Part shown: in pieces, positions 51,387 to 58,480 of the stretch | How positions within the stretch are numbered: the first letter of the stretch is position 1 | How the letters are laid out: every line of letters starts with the position of its first letter | From: Proteiniphilum sp. UBA5384 | GTDB lineage: Bacteria; Bacteroidota; Bacteroidia; Bacteroidales; Dysgonomonadaceae | Reading direction: 5' to 3' | Assembly: GCF_002410825.1 (NCBI RefSeq) | Contig: NZ_DHOS01000006.1 | Span: 23,406-81,885, forward strand | Length of the DNA stretch: 58,480 bases | Notes under the pieces: generated by a model | What the model was told of the DNA's origin: nothing | The model's input: the letters and a program-made list of their open reading frames with translations, nothing else | Database searches by the model: none | Made by a program: the position numbers and the translations under genes

Positions 51387-51899
51387 CTAACGTTTTGTAC
51401 TACAAATATGATATTTTTTTTTGACTATTTCATCTCTCATTTCCCGCATGGTTTTGCCCAATACCGGATGGACAAGGTCGGGTGCAATTTCACACAGAGG
51501 ATCCAGCACAAAAGAACGGTTGTGAAATCGCGGATGCGGTAAAATCAGTTCCGGTGTGTCAATCACCCGGTCACCGGCCAATATCAGATCAATATCGATA
51601 AGCCTGTCCGTATAATATCCATTTTTAGTTTTCCCATGTCTCCCAATCTCTTTTTCAATTAATTGCGTAGTAGCGAATAGATCGTAAATATTCACAGAAG
51701 TAAGTACTTCGCATACGCAGTTGGCAAAAATATTGTCCGATTGGAAGCCAATAGGGGCTGTTAAGTAAAAAGCGGAAAGGGCTGTAATATTCCCAATCCG
51801 CTCCTCTATCCTGTCCAATGCTTCTTCGATATTTTTCTGCTTATCTCCCAGATTAGACCCTAATGCTAAATAAATAATATATTCATTCTCTTCGCTCAT
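51387..51899 (-). CDS. folK: 2-amino-4-hydroxy-6-hydroxymethyldihydropteridine diphosphokinase
   Basis: Pyrophosphorylates 6-hydroxymethyl-dihydropterin for folate synthesis. The 170-residue product from ATG 51899 has the start IIYLALGSNLGDKQKNI, the loop SAFYLTAPIGFQ, the signature Rx(D)RLIDIDLILAGD (residues about 95-110 in relatives) and PHPRFHNRSFVLDPLCEIAPDL. An in-frame ATG at 51935 would add twelve residues of poor quality. It begins 88 bases after queA and precedes the patatin gene by 15 bases. Confidence 0.95.
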   Translation of the reverse strand: MSEENEYIIYLALGSNLGDKQKNIEEALDRIEERIGNITALSAFYLTAPIGFQSDNIFANCVCEVLTSVNIYDLFATTQLIEKEIGRHGKTKNGYYTDRLIDIDLILAGDRVIDTPELILPHPRFHNRSFVLDPLCEIAPDLVHPVLGKTMREMRDEIVKKKYHICSTKR

Positions 51900-51987
51900 A
51901 TTGTTCACTTCGTGTTCGGCTTCGCTGTTATTCAATTTAATAGTTATCCGGTTGCATTACATGCGGAACCGGATAACTATCGAATTA

Positions 51988-53040
51988 TCAATCTACAATG
52001 AGCATTGCGTCACCATATGCCCCAAAGGAATATTTCTCTTTAATAGCTTCTTCGTAAGCACTCATCACCTTTTCATATCCACCGAATGCACAAGCCATCA
52101 TCAGCAATGTGGAATAAGGAAGGTGGAAATTCGTAATCAGGCTATTGTTGAGCGTGAAATCATAGGGTGGAAAAATGAACTTATTGGTCCAGCCATCTTT
52201 CGGTTTCAGGTGCCCGTCCGTACTTACGGTGGTTTCTATTGCCCGAAGAACGGATGTACCAACTGCGCAGATATTTTTACCTTCGTCTTTGGCATTGTTT
52301 ACCCTTTCGCACAATTCCCCCGTAATGACCATCTGTTCCGATTCCATCTTGTGTTTCGTCAGGTCTTCCACATCAATCATCCTATAAGCTCCCAGACCGT
52401 TATGAAGGGTAAGGTAGCCGAAATCAATATCCCGGATTTCCATCCTCTTCATCAATTCACGGCTGAAATGCAGACCGGCAGCGGGGGCAACTACCGCTCC
52501 TTCATGCTGGGCGAATATATTCTGGTATCTCTCCACATCTTCAGGCTCGGCATCCCGTTCCAGATATTCAGGGATGGGTGTTTCGCCAATAGAAAATAAC
52601 TGGCTCTTGAATTCATCATAGGGACCGTCATAGAGAAACCGCAATGTACGTCCACGGGAAGTGGTATTATCGATCACCTCGGCCACCAACTCTTCATTTT
52701 CTCCAAAATAGAGTTTATTGCCGATACGGATCTTACGTGCCGGATTGACTAACACATCCCATAGATGCTGTTCTGCATTTAACTCCCTCAATAAAAAAAC
52801 CTCTATCTTCGCCCCCGTCTTTTCTTTATTCCCGAATAACCTTGCCGGAAATACTTTTGTATCGTTAAAAACAAAAAAATCTCCTTTATCGAAGTAATCT
52901 AATACCTCTTTAAAAGTTTTATGTTCCAGTGCATCCGATTTTCTGTGCACTACCAATAGCCGGGACTCATCGCGATGCACCGCAGGGTATTTCGCAATAA
53001 ACTCATCCGGTAAATTAAATTTAAATTGAGAAAGCTTCAT
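51988..53040 (-). CDS. queA: S-adenosylmethionine:tRNA ribosyltransferase-isomerase
   Basis: Adds the epoxycyclopentanediol precursor in queuosine synthesis at tRNA position 34. The 350-residue length is standard. Motifs: MKLSQFKFNLPDEFIAKYPA at the start (first residues), DFFVFNDTKVFPARLFG, HEGAVVAPAAGLHFS, DFGYLTLHNGLGAYRMI, and TNFHLPYSTLLMMACAFGG near residue 300. It is part of the conserved Bacteroidota run ftsX-DUF3098-uppP-truB-queA, with truB 22 bases upstream. Confidence 0.97.
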   Translation of the reverse strand: MKLSQFKFNLPDEFIAKYPAVHRDESRLLVVHRKSDALEHKTFKEVLDYFDKGDFFVFNDTKVFPARLFGNKEKTGAKIEVFLLRELNAEQHLWDVLVNPARKIRIGNKLYFGENEELVAEVIDNTTSRGRTLRFLYDGPYDEFKSQLFSIGETPIPEYLERDAEPEDVERYQNIFAQHEGAVVAPAAGLHFSRELMKRMEIRDIDFGYLTLHNGLGAYRMIDVEDLTKHKMESEQMVITGELCERVNNAKDEGKNICAVGTSVLRAIETTVSTDGHLKPKDGWTNKFIFPPYDFTLNNSLITNFHLPYSTLLMMACAFGGYEKVMSAYEEAIKEKYSFGAYGDAMLIVD

Positions 53041-53062
53041 AAATAAAAAAATCCTGTATCAA

Positions 53063-53755
53063 TTATATTTGTATATTATTTTCCAAAAACCAATCTATAT
53101 CCTCCATTTGCAGGCAGTCCGCCACAGTGATATCCCCCACCCTCGTACGCCGTAATCCGGTAAGGTGCGCCCCACTACCAAGTGCAACTCCAATATCCCT
53201 TGCCAGCGCCCTTATATAGGTGCCTTTGCTGCATACCACACGAATAGTGATATCAGGTAAATCACAAGAAGTTAATTCGACATCCTCTATAACCAATATT
53301 TTGGGTTTTAGTTCAATATCTTCATTTTTACGGGCCAGTTCATACGCTCTTTTCCCATCGACCTTGACAGCTGAAAAAATTGGCGGCACCTGCTCTATAG
53401 TACCCGTAAAGCGTTGCAATACCTTTTCTACCGCAGCCTTGTGGATATGTGCGATAGGATATTCTGCATCAATTTCTGTTTCGAGGTCAAATGATGGGGT
53501 CGTTGCTCCGAGCCGGATCTCCGCAATATATTCTTTTGTTCCGGCCTGCAAGGATTCGATAAGTTTTGTCTTTCTCCCTGTACAAAGAATCATTACCCCT
53601 GTAGCCAAAGGATCGAGCGTTCCCGCATGCCCCACCTTCAATTTCTTTATTCCCAACTGCCGGCACAACTTTGCACGGACAACATTCACCACCCGGAAGG
53701 AAGTCCAGTGAAGCGGTTTATCAATATAAATAATCTCACCTTCAATAAAATCCAT
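53063..53755 (-). CDS. truB: tRNA pseudouridine(55) synthase
   Basis: Converts U55 in the T-loop of tRNA to pseudouridine. The 230-residue product has DKPLHWTSFRVVN, the catalytic motif KVGHAGTLDPLATGVMILCTG with the nucleophile Asp near residue 48, QVPPIFSAVKVDGKRAYELARK and CSKGTYIRALARDIG. It lacks the C-terminal PUA-like domain of E. coli TruB, as is usual in Bacteroidota. It lies five bases downstream of uppP in the same operon. Confidence 0.97.
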   Translation of the reverse strand: MDFIEGEIIYIDKPLHWTSFRVVNVVRAKLCRQLGIKKLKVGHAGTLDPLATGVMILCTGRKTKLIESLQAGTKEYIAEIRLGATTPSFDLETEIDAEYPIAHIHKAAVEKVLQRFTGTIEQVPPIFSAVKVDGKRAYELARKNEDIELKPKILVIEDVELTSCDLPDITIRVVCSKGTYIRALARDIGVALGSGAHLTGLRRTRVGDITVADCLQMEDIDWFLENNIQI

Positions 53756-53760
53756 ACTTT

Positions 53761-54555
53761 TTATACCATGCTAAGGCTCACCCCTGAGAAGATCAGGACT
53801 AGCAATATGGTCCCTACGATAATACGGTATACACCAAACGCCTTGAACCCATAGCGGGTAAGAAAATCAATAAAAAACCGGATGGCAAGGATTGCCACAC
53901 CAAATGCCACAACGTTACCAATCACAAGCAACCCGATATTATCTTTCAACATTTCGGTGCTGATCGGATCTTTCAATAATTGATACAACTTATAACCAGC
54001 TGCTGCTGCCATGGTGGGCACCGCCAGGAAAAACGAGAATTCAGCGGCATTCTTGCGGGTGAGTTTGGTACTCATTCCTCCCACTATGGTGGCCATTGAA
54101 CGCGATACACCGGGAATCATGGCGATACACTGAAAAAAGCCAATAGTAACAGCTCTTCTCCATCCTATCGATTGATCTTGCGATGGTTTGTTGAACCATT
54201 TGTCGACGAAGAGCATCAAAATACCACCCACAACCAACATCGATGCTACCACTGTCACATTTTCAAGGAGTGCATCGATTTGATCACCAAACAATAATCC
54301 TATCACACCGGCCGGAATGACAGCAATGAATAATTTCCAGTAAAAATCAAAATTATGAAAGAACCGTTCCCAGTAAAGCACCACTACCGATAAAATAGCA
54401 CCCAACTGAATAATTACCGTAAATGCTCTCACAAAACTGGTGCTCTCTATTCCCAGAAGAGCCTGTGTGATAATCATATGTCCGGTGGACGATACCGGCA
54501 GAAACTCGGTGAGTCCCTCAACAATTGCAATAATAATTGCCTCTAATATGCTCAT
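53761..54555 (-). CDS. uppP: Undecaprenyl-diphosphatase
   Basis: Recycles undecaprenyl diphosphate at the inner membrane for cell-wall and glycan synthesis. The 264-residue protein has about eight hydrophobic spans and both active-site motifs: EGLTEFLPVSSTGHMII near the N-terminus (with E and the S-S-T-GH loop) and PGVSRSMATIVGGM near residue 150. Loss or inhibition of such enzymes affects bacitracin sensitivity. It is followed by truB (five bases) and preceded by the DUF3098 gene (33 bases). Confidence 0.97.
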   Translation of the reverse strand: MSILEAIIIAIVEGLTEFLPVSSTGHMIITQALLGIESTSFVRAFTVIIQLGAILSVVVLYWERFFHNFDFYWKLFIAVIPAGVIGLLFGDQIDALLENVTVVASMLVVGGILMLFVDKWFNKPSQDQSIGWRRAVTIGFFQCIAMIPGVSRSMATIVGGMSTKLTRKNAAEFSFFLAVPTMAAAAGYKLYQLLKDPISTEMLKDNIGLLVIGNVVAFGVAILAIRFFIDFLTRYGFKAFGVYRIIVGTILLVLIFSGVSLSMV

Positions 54556-54588
54556 AAATAATATATTTGTCAGTATTTGCTGATAAAA

Positions 54589-54837
54589 CTATTTTTCCGG
54601 CTTGTTCTTTTTTTCTTTGGAAGGATATAATATACCCACCACCATCAATACAAATCCGGCAAGACAAACCACGGGTGCCACTTTTATACGCCTGGCGCTG
54701 AAAATATCGGGTTCAAATCCGTTCTCGAAAGTGGTGGCCGGCCCCGTCATCAGGATAAAACCGGCAATAATAAGAAGAATGGCAATACCACAGATAATCA
54801 GGTTTCTTTTACCTAAAGCAATACTTTTTTGAGACAT
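54589..54837 (-). CDS. DUF3098 small membrane protein
   Basis: An 82-residue protein with two hydrophobic spans (about residues 13-31, IICGIAILLIIAGFILMTG, and 53-70, VCLAGFVLMVVGIL) and a basic tail. FSARRIKVAPVVCLAGF is the DUF3098 signature. This Bacteroidota family always sits between ftsX and uppP; a link to division or wall synthesis is inferred from this context only. Confidence 0.9.
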   Translation of the reverse strand: MSQKSIALGKRNLIICGIAILLIIAGFILMTGPATTFENGFEPDIFSARRIKVAPVVCLAGFVLMVVGILYPSKEKKNKPEK

Positions 54838-54853
54838 ATCAAGTTATAATTTT

Positions 54854-55732
54854 TTATACATAATACAGTTGTTCAGACCTCATCTTTACATACCGGTTTA
54901 CTGCAAAAGCGGTAGATATGGTAGATATAATTACACCCAGTAAAACAACGATAGAGAATATAATAATCATATCTGCCATGCCGATAATCGATTTTATTTC
55001 ACTATACTCCTTACTGAAATACGTAATGATCGCGAAGATGATCAGGTCTGCCAAAATCCCCGCGATGATCCCTGTAAAAATATTATTTACCACAAACGGT
55101 TTTCTGATAAAACCATCAGTTGCCCCCACTAATTTCATCGTATTGATGAGAAATCGTTTCGAGTAGACGCTCAATCTGATCGTATTACGGATAAGCGTAA
55201 ATGAAATCAACAGAAGTATGGCGGCAAGTATCAACAGGATAGTCGTCACTTTCGAGAGATTATTATTGATAAGATCGATGGCTTCCTGTTGGTATAACAG
55301 GTCCGTCACATTGCTCTCCTGCCTGATTATGGCATTGATCATTGCAATACTGTCGCTGTTGGCATATTCCGAATGAAGAAAGATTTCAATACAGTCTTGT
55401 GCCGGATTATACCCCAACAGTTCTTCGGGGTCTTCACCCAAATCCCTGATCAATTGCTCTTTCGCTTCCTCCTTACTGATAAACCGCGATGATCTCACAA
55501 AAGGTTGTGCGTCCAGGTTCTTCCTGATCTTTGTGACTGCGGCGTCTGTCACATCCATGGAAAGCATCACATTGAAACTCATATTTTCTTTCACAAACCG
55601 CGACAGGCCGTTTCCCATAAAAAGGATCAGGATGGTAATCCCCAACAGCACCAATACCAGCGAAATGCTGATGGTAGACGTGATCTTAGCGTTCAAGAAC
55701 CGTGCTGTGGAGACCTTTTTTTTGCCAGCCAT
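54854..55732 (-). CDS. ftsX: Cell division protein FtsX (permease-like)
   Basis: Membrane partner of the ATPase FtsE; it transmits ATP hydrolysis to periplasmic wall hydrolases at the septum. The 292-residue protein has the FtsX layout: a short cytoplasmic N-terminus, a first span at about 20-42 (ISISLVLVLLGITILILFMG), a periplasmic domain (about 45-165), and three further spans within the FtsX domain at about 170-190, 220-245 and 258-280. LGLMRLVGATDxFIRxPF appears as NTMKLVGATDGFIRKPF. ftsE is not adjacent, as is common in this phylum. It heads the operon that runs to folK. Confidence 0.95.
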   Translation of the reverse strand: MAGKKKVSTARFLNAKITSTISISLVLVLLGITILILFMGNGLSRFVKENMSFNVMLSMDVTDAAVTKIRKNLDAQPFVRSSRFISKEEAKEQLIRDLGEDPEELLGYNPAQDCIEIFLHSEYANSDSIAMINAIIRQESNVTDLLYQQEAIDLINNNLSKVTTILLILAAILLLISFTLIRNTIRLSVYSKRFLINTMKLVGATDGFIRKPFVVNNIFTGIIAGILADLIIFAIITYFSKEYSEIKSIIGMADMIIIFSIVVLLGVIISTISTAFAVNRYVKMRSEQLYYV

Positions 55733-55882
55733 ATGAGTTACAGATAGTGAGTATATAAACAGTGCAAAATACTATTTTCCAAATAAATTGCAAAGTAATA
55801 AAAATTATCGGAGAATAAGAGGTGAATGTAAAAACATTAAGTTCTTTTCACTAACATGGATTTCATAATCCACTTTTCATTT

Positions 55883-57316
55883 TTAATTTTTTACTTTTAA
55901 TCCCAACTCTTCCGCTTTTTCCAACATAAACCGGAATGCTGCTTCGCGTTCATTCGGAATTTCACCTTCTAATATCGCCTCCTTAATGGTCGATTTTAGT
56001 AAACCGATCTCCCTACATTGTGGAAGTCCGAATATCTCCATGATTTCATTACCGTCTATCGGAGGCTGGAAGTTACGTACCCGGTCTTTCTCCTCGATCT
56101 CTTGCAGTTTTCTCCGCACGATCTTGAAATTATTCAGAAAGCGTCGTACCTTTTCAGGATTTTTTGACGTGATATCCGCCTCACAGAGTGTCATCAGGTC
56201 GTCTATACCGTCTCCGGCATCAAAAAGCAGCCGGCGCACCGCCGAGTCGGTCACCTCTTCCTCCACCAGTTGCATGGGCCGCATGTGGAGCGATACCATT
56301 TTCTGGACATATTTCATTTTTTCATTCTGTGGCAGCTTCAATCGCCTGAATATTTTGGGTACCATCTTCTCACCTATATAATTATGGTTATGGAAAGTCC
56401 ATCCCAATTTCGGGTCCCATCTTTTGGTGGCGGGTTTTGCAATATCGTGGAGAATAGCCGCCCAGCGCAACCAGAGGTTATCCGTCTGCCGTGAGATATT
56501 GTCCAGCACGGTGAGTGTATGGTAAAAATTATCTTTATGCCCTACCCCGTCTTTAGTTTCGGCACCCTTCAGTGCGGTTAATTCGGGAAAGATGACATCG
56601 AGTATTCCAGTTTTTTCCAATAGGATAAAACCGACGGATGGCTTGGGAGACAAGATGATCTTGTTAAGCTCATCCACCACCCTTTCCATCGAGACAATGC
56701 CGATCCGTTCGTTATTTCTTTTGATCGCATCAAAAGTATCGGGATAGATGTCAAAGCCCAGTTGGGTAGCGAACCGTATGGCACGCATCATCCGCAGGGG
56801 ATCATCACTGAAAGTGATATCCGGGTCGAGCGGCGTGCGGATAATCAGGTCTTCCAGGTCCTGCATCCCGTTAAAAGGATCCAACAACTCGCCGAACCGG
56901 TCTTTGTTCAGGCAGAAAGCCATTGCGTTGATGGTAAAGTCACGCCGTTTCTGGTCGTCCTCCAGCGTACCATCCTCTACGATCGGTTTTCGGGAATCCA
57001 GGCGGTAAGACTCTTTCCTGGCACCTACAAATTCAATTTCATACTCCTTGTATTTTATCTGAGCGGTACCAAAATTTTTAAAGACAGAAATCCGGCTTTT
57101 TTTTCCCAATTTATCCGACACCGCCTTCGCCAGGTCAATCCCCTGTCCGACCGCCACCACATCGATATCTTTCGACGGGCGGTAGAGAAAAAAATCACGC
57201 ACATAACCGCCGATGAGGTAACATCGAAGTCCCATCTCATCGGCAATTTCCGAAATCAATTTGAATATTTTCCTGTCTAAATGCGTCAGTATATCCTCCC
57301 GCGGTACTTCTATCAT
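55883..57316 (-). CDS. cca: CCA tRNA nucleotidyltransferase with HD domain
   Basis: Adds or repairs the 3' CCA of tRNAs. From the ATG at 57316 the product is 477 residues. Motifs: CYLIGGYVRDFFL followed by DIDVVAVGQG (nucleotidyltransferase GG and D-x-D), RRDFTINAMAFCL, DDPLRMMRAIRFATQLGF, the amino-acid template region ERIGIVSMERVVDEL, and a C-terminal HD domain WAAILHDIAKPATK and HMRPMQL. An in-frame ATG at 57352 lies within two bases of a -7 box, so it would have no room for a leader; 57316 is preferred. It is monocistronic and convergent to none, with ftsX downstream on the same strand after 150 bases. Confidence 0.95.
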   Translation of the reverse strand: MIEVPREDILTHLDRKIFKLISEIADEMGLRCYLIGGYVRDFFLYRPSKDIDVVAVGQGIDLAKAVSDKLGKKSRISVFKNFGTAQIKYKEYEIEFVGARKESYRLDSRKPIVEDGTLEDDQKRRDFTINAMAFCLNKDRFGELLDPFNGMQDLEDLIIRTPLDPDITFSDDPLRMMRAIRFATQLGFDIYPDTFDAIKRNNERIGIVSMERVVDELNKIILSPKPSVGFILLEKTGILDVIFPELTALKGAETKDGVGHKDNFYHTLTVLDNISRQTDNLWLRWAAILHDIAKPATKRWDPKLGWTFHNHNYIGEKMVPKIFRRLKLPQNEKMKYVQKMVSLHMRPMQLVEEEVTDSAVRRLLFDAGDGIDDLMTLCEADITSKNPEKVRRFLNNFKIVRRKLQEIEEKDRVRNFQPPIDGNEIMEIFGLPQCREIGLLKSTIKEAILEGEIPNEREAAFRFMLEKAEELGLKVKN

Positions 57317-57353
57317 ATATATTCCAAATTGTATATCAACATATTCTTTCAAC

Positions 57354-57361
57354 CAAAGTTA
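57354..57361 (-). promoter_or_regulatory. -7 element TAACTTTG for cca
   Basis: Exact TAnnTTTG on the minus strand directly before the longer reading frame of cca. A second box TAATTTTG is at 57394-57401 on the same strand. Confidence 0.45.
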
Positions 57362-57444
57362 TTACATCACAGCGTCTTATCTGTTACGAATTGCAAAATT
57401 ACAATAATTGTGCTTTAAAACCGCCTTTAAAAGGAATATATTCG

Positions 57445-57452
57445 TAATTTTG
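57445..57452 (+). promoter_or_regulatory. -7 element TAATTTTG for the lipoprotein at 57510
   Basis: Exact TAnnTTTG 57 bases before the ATG. It shares the divergent region with the cca promoters. Confidence 0.5.
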
Positions 57453-57509
57453 TAAAGTGTAAACAGGTGGGAGGATAACCTCCCGCATACATAAAATGCT
57501 ATTATTGAA

Positions 57510-58328
57510 ATGCGTTTTTCTACTAAAACCACAGTGCTATTCTTCTCTTCATTGCTCCTGATTTCCTGCGCGGGAAATAAAGGAGCCAAAGAGTATCTTT
57601 CCGATGCCGGGAAGGCATATCAGGAAGGGAACTATTCATTGGCTAAATTAAAGATAGACAGCATTAAAATACTTTTTCCTAAATCTTTTGATGAGATCAA
57701 TGCTGGGTTTGCGCTAATGCAGGAAATACGGATGGCAGAAAACCGGAGAAACATTGTCTATTGTGACTCCATGCTGCAGGAAAAGTATGTGGAACTTAAA
57801 GGGATGCTTACCCGGTTTGAATATATACGGGATGAGCGTTATCAGGAGTTCGGCGATTATTATCCCAAGTCCTATTCCTATCACTCTTCTTTAAACCAAA
57901 ACAGTCTCCGCTCGGGTGTACGCGAGAAAGGGATACTTTTTATAGAAAGTATACTTTCCGGGAGCGCCATAAAGCATAACAAGATAAGGGTAAGCACCCA
58001 AGATGGTAATTTTGCGGAAACGCTTGCCGTGACCTCCGACGGATTGAATTACCGCTTTAACACACTCGATAAATCTTATGAAATTGTCCGTTACAGCGGT
58101 AATAGTGAAAATGGAGTTGCGAGTTTTATTTATACATTCCGTGACCAACCGATCTCCCTTCAGTTTGTCGGTAACCGTACCATTACCGTCACCATGCCCA
58201 CTGCCGCAAAAAAAGGAGTCAGCGATTCCTTTGAGCTCTCTGCCCTCCTGCTCGATATTGAGCAACTGAAAATGGAAAAGGAGAAAAGCGAAGCGTTAAT
58301 CAGGTATTTAGAGAGTAAGAAACAGTGA
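57510..58328 (+). CDS. Lipoprotein of unknown function with helical N-terminal repeat and coiled-coil tail
   Basis: A 272-residue lipoprotein (lipobox LISC, Cys20). Residues about 25-75 are TPR-like (YLSDAGKAYQEGNYSLAKLKIDSIKILFP). A coiled-coil-prone stretch follows at about 75-110. The middle (about 150-235) is beta-rich (KIRVSTQDGNFAETLAVTSDGLNYRF; NRTITVTMPT), and the end (about 245-272) is again helical with many Glu and Lys. The same layout occurs in uncharacterised Bacteroidota lipoproteins. Function unknown. It ends about 50 bases before the promoter box of the cobalamin riboswitch. Confidence 0.78.
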   Translation: MRFSTKTTVLFFSSLLLISCAGNKGAKEYLSDAGKAYQEGNYSLAKLKIDSIKILFPKSFDEINAGFALMQEIRMAENRRNIVYCDSMLQEKYVELKGMLTRFEYIRDERYQEFGDYYPKSYSYHSSLNQNSLRSGVREKGILFIESILSGSAIKHNKIRVSTQDGNFAETLAVTSDGLNYRFNTLDKSYEIVRYSGNSENGVASFIYTFRDQPISLQFVGNRTITVTMPTAAKKGVSDSFELSALLLDIEQLKMEKEKSEALIRYLESKKQ

Positions 58329-58380
58329 GTGGTCCCCCCTTCTTTTTTAAATTTATCAAACAAAATACAAATTAAAACAC

Positions 58381-58388
58381 TATCTTTG
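58381..58388 (+). promoter_or_regulatory. -7 element TATCTTTG before the cobalamin riboswitch
   Basis: Exact TAnnTTTG 12 bases before the first riboswitch pairing element, so the RNA would start near the riboswitch 5' end. Confidence 0.6.
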
Positions 58389-58399
58389 TACCGAATTTT

Positions 58400-58480
58400 G
58401 GTGTCATTCACTTCAACGGCTTCGAAATGAATGATGAAAAGGGAATCAGGTGTAAATCCTGAACAGACCCGCTGCTGTAA
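58400..58480 (+). promoter_or_regulatory. Cobalamin (B12) riboswitch, 3' end cut by window
   Basis: The conserved core is present: a GGTGTCATTC start paired with GAATGATG (P2-type stem), then GGGAATCAGGTGTAAATCC (58441-58459) and the B12 box region CAGACCCGCTGCTGTAA. These match the GGGAAnnnGGTGnAAnTCC...CnGnCCCGCnnCTGTnA consensus of adenosylcobalamin riboswitches. The controlled gene lies beyond base 58480; in Bacteroidota such elements usually precede TonB receptors (btuB) or cobalamin synthesis genes. Confidence 0.93.

Noticed and set aside
1..58480. tRNA, rRNA, tmRNA, prophage or insertion sequence
   Set aside because: No T-loop-type GGTTCRANNCC with matching acceptor stem was seen in the intergenic gaps, and no transposase, integrase or phage structural protein is encoded. 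A tRNA or Rfam scan could still find something missed by eye.

Overview
The window reads as a chromosomal segment of a Bacteroidota bacterium, most likely order Bacteroidales (gene content resembles the Dysgonomonadaceae/Porphyromonadaceae side; the genus cannot be fixed without a database). The reasons are the recurring promoter element TAnnTTTG, often with TTTG 19-20 bases upstream; the near absence of Shine-Dalgarno sequences; many lipoproteins; Bacteroidota-restricted families (BACON, DUF4831, DUF3098, Lnb/DUF4105); a very long SecA; and the conserved order ftsX-DUF3098-uppP-truB-queA-folK. No phage, IS element, CRISPR array, rRNA or tRNA was seen. Most of the window is core housekeeping sequence.

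Layout. 1-4760: the 3' part of gcvP, then two minus-strand lipoproteins, one of which joins BACON-like domains to a cholesterol-dependent-cytolysin-like module. 5051-10581: envelope genes (DUF4382 lipoprotein, SPOR lipoprotein, a PhnP-type hydrolase, a PWYY-repeat/Ser-rich exported protein, a FadL/OmpP1-like porin). 10611-10840: an intergenic structured RNA (or MITE) candidate. 10957-14846: panB, an HsdR_N-like orphan, amn, holA and a lipoprotein glutathione peroxidase. 14847-15596: a 750-base AT-rich intergenic region with clustered TACAAATGTA palindromes in front of an XRE regulator, followed by pyrK-pyrD, asnA, ung and a sufB that stands apart from sufC/sufD. 21463-28831: yceI, two exported proteins, pheS, tilS, a 47-residue membrane protein, serS and the zinc-free L31 with a long leader. 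28945-38058: an Lnb-type lipoprotein N-acyltransferase, an alkaline-phosphatase-fold protein that has lost most catalytic and metal residues, a 76-77 bp imperfect tandem repeat, secA and gyrA. 38194-45730: TPR protein, purM-prfA-pyrF-HD hydrolase, ybaN, a low-molecular-weight phosphatase and a DUF4332 protein. 45837-57316, mostly minus strand: prs, a TonB-dependent receptor, a GH13 amylase with a patatin, then folK, queA, truB, uppP, DUF3098, ftsX, and cca. The right edge holds a lipoprotein and the start of a cobalamin riboswitch whose controlled gene lies outside.

How the genes fit together: translation and tRNA functions (pheS, serS, tilS, queA, truB, cca, prfA, L31) and nucleotide synthesis (pyrK, pyrD, pyrF, purM, prs, amn) dominate. 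The many lipoproteins are plausible substrates of the Lnb-like enzyme and of the Sec system encoded here. The observations most worth a second look are the cytolysin-like lipoprotein, the phosphatase-fold pseudoenzyme upstream of secA, the structured RNA/MITE candidate at 10.6 kb, the palindrome array before the XRE gene, and the tandem repeat with paired base changes before secA.
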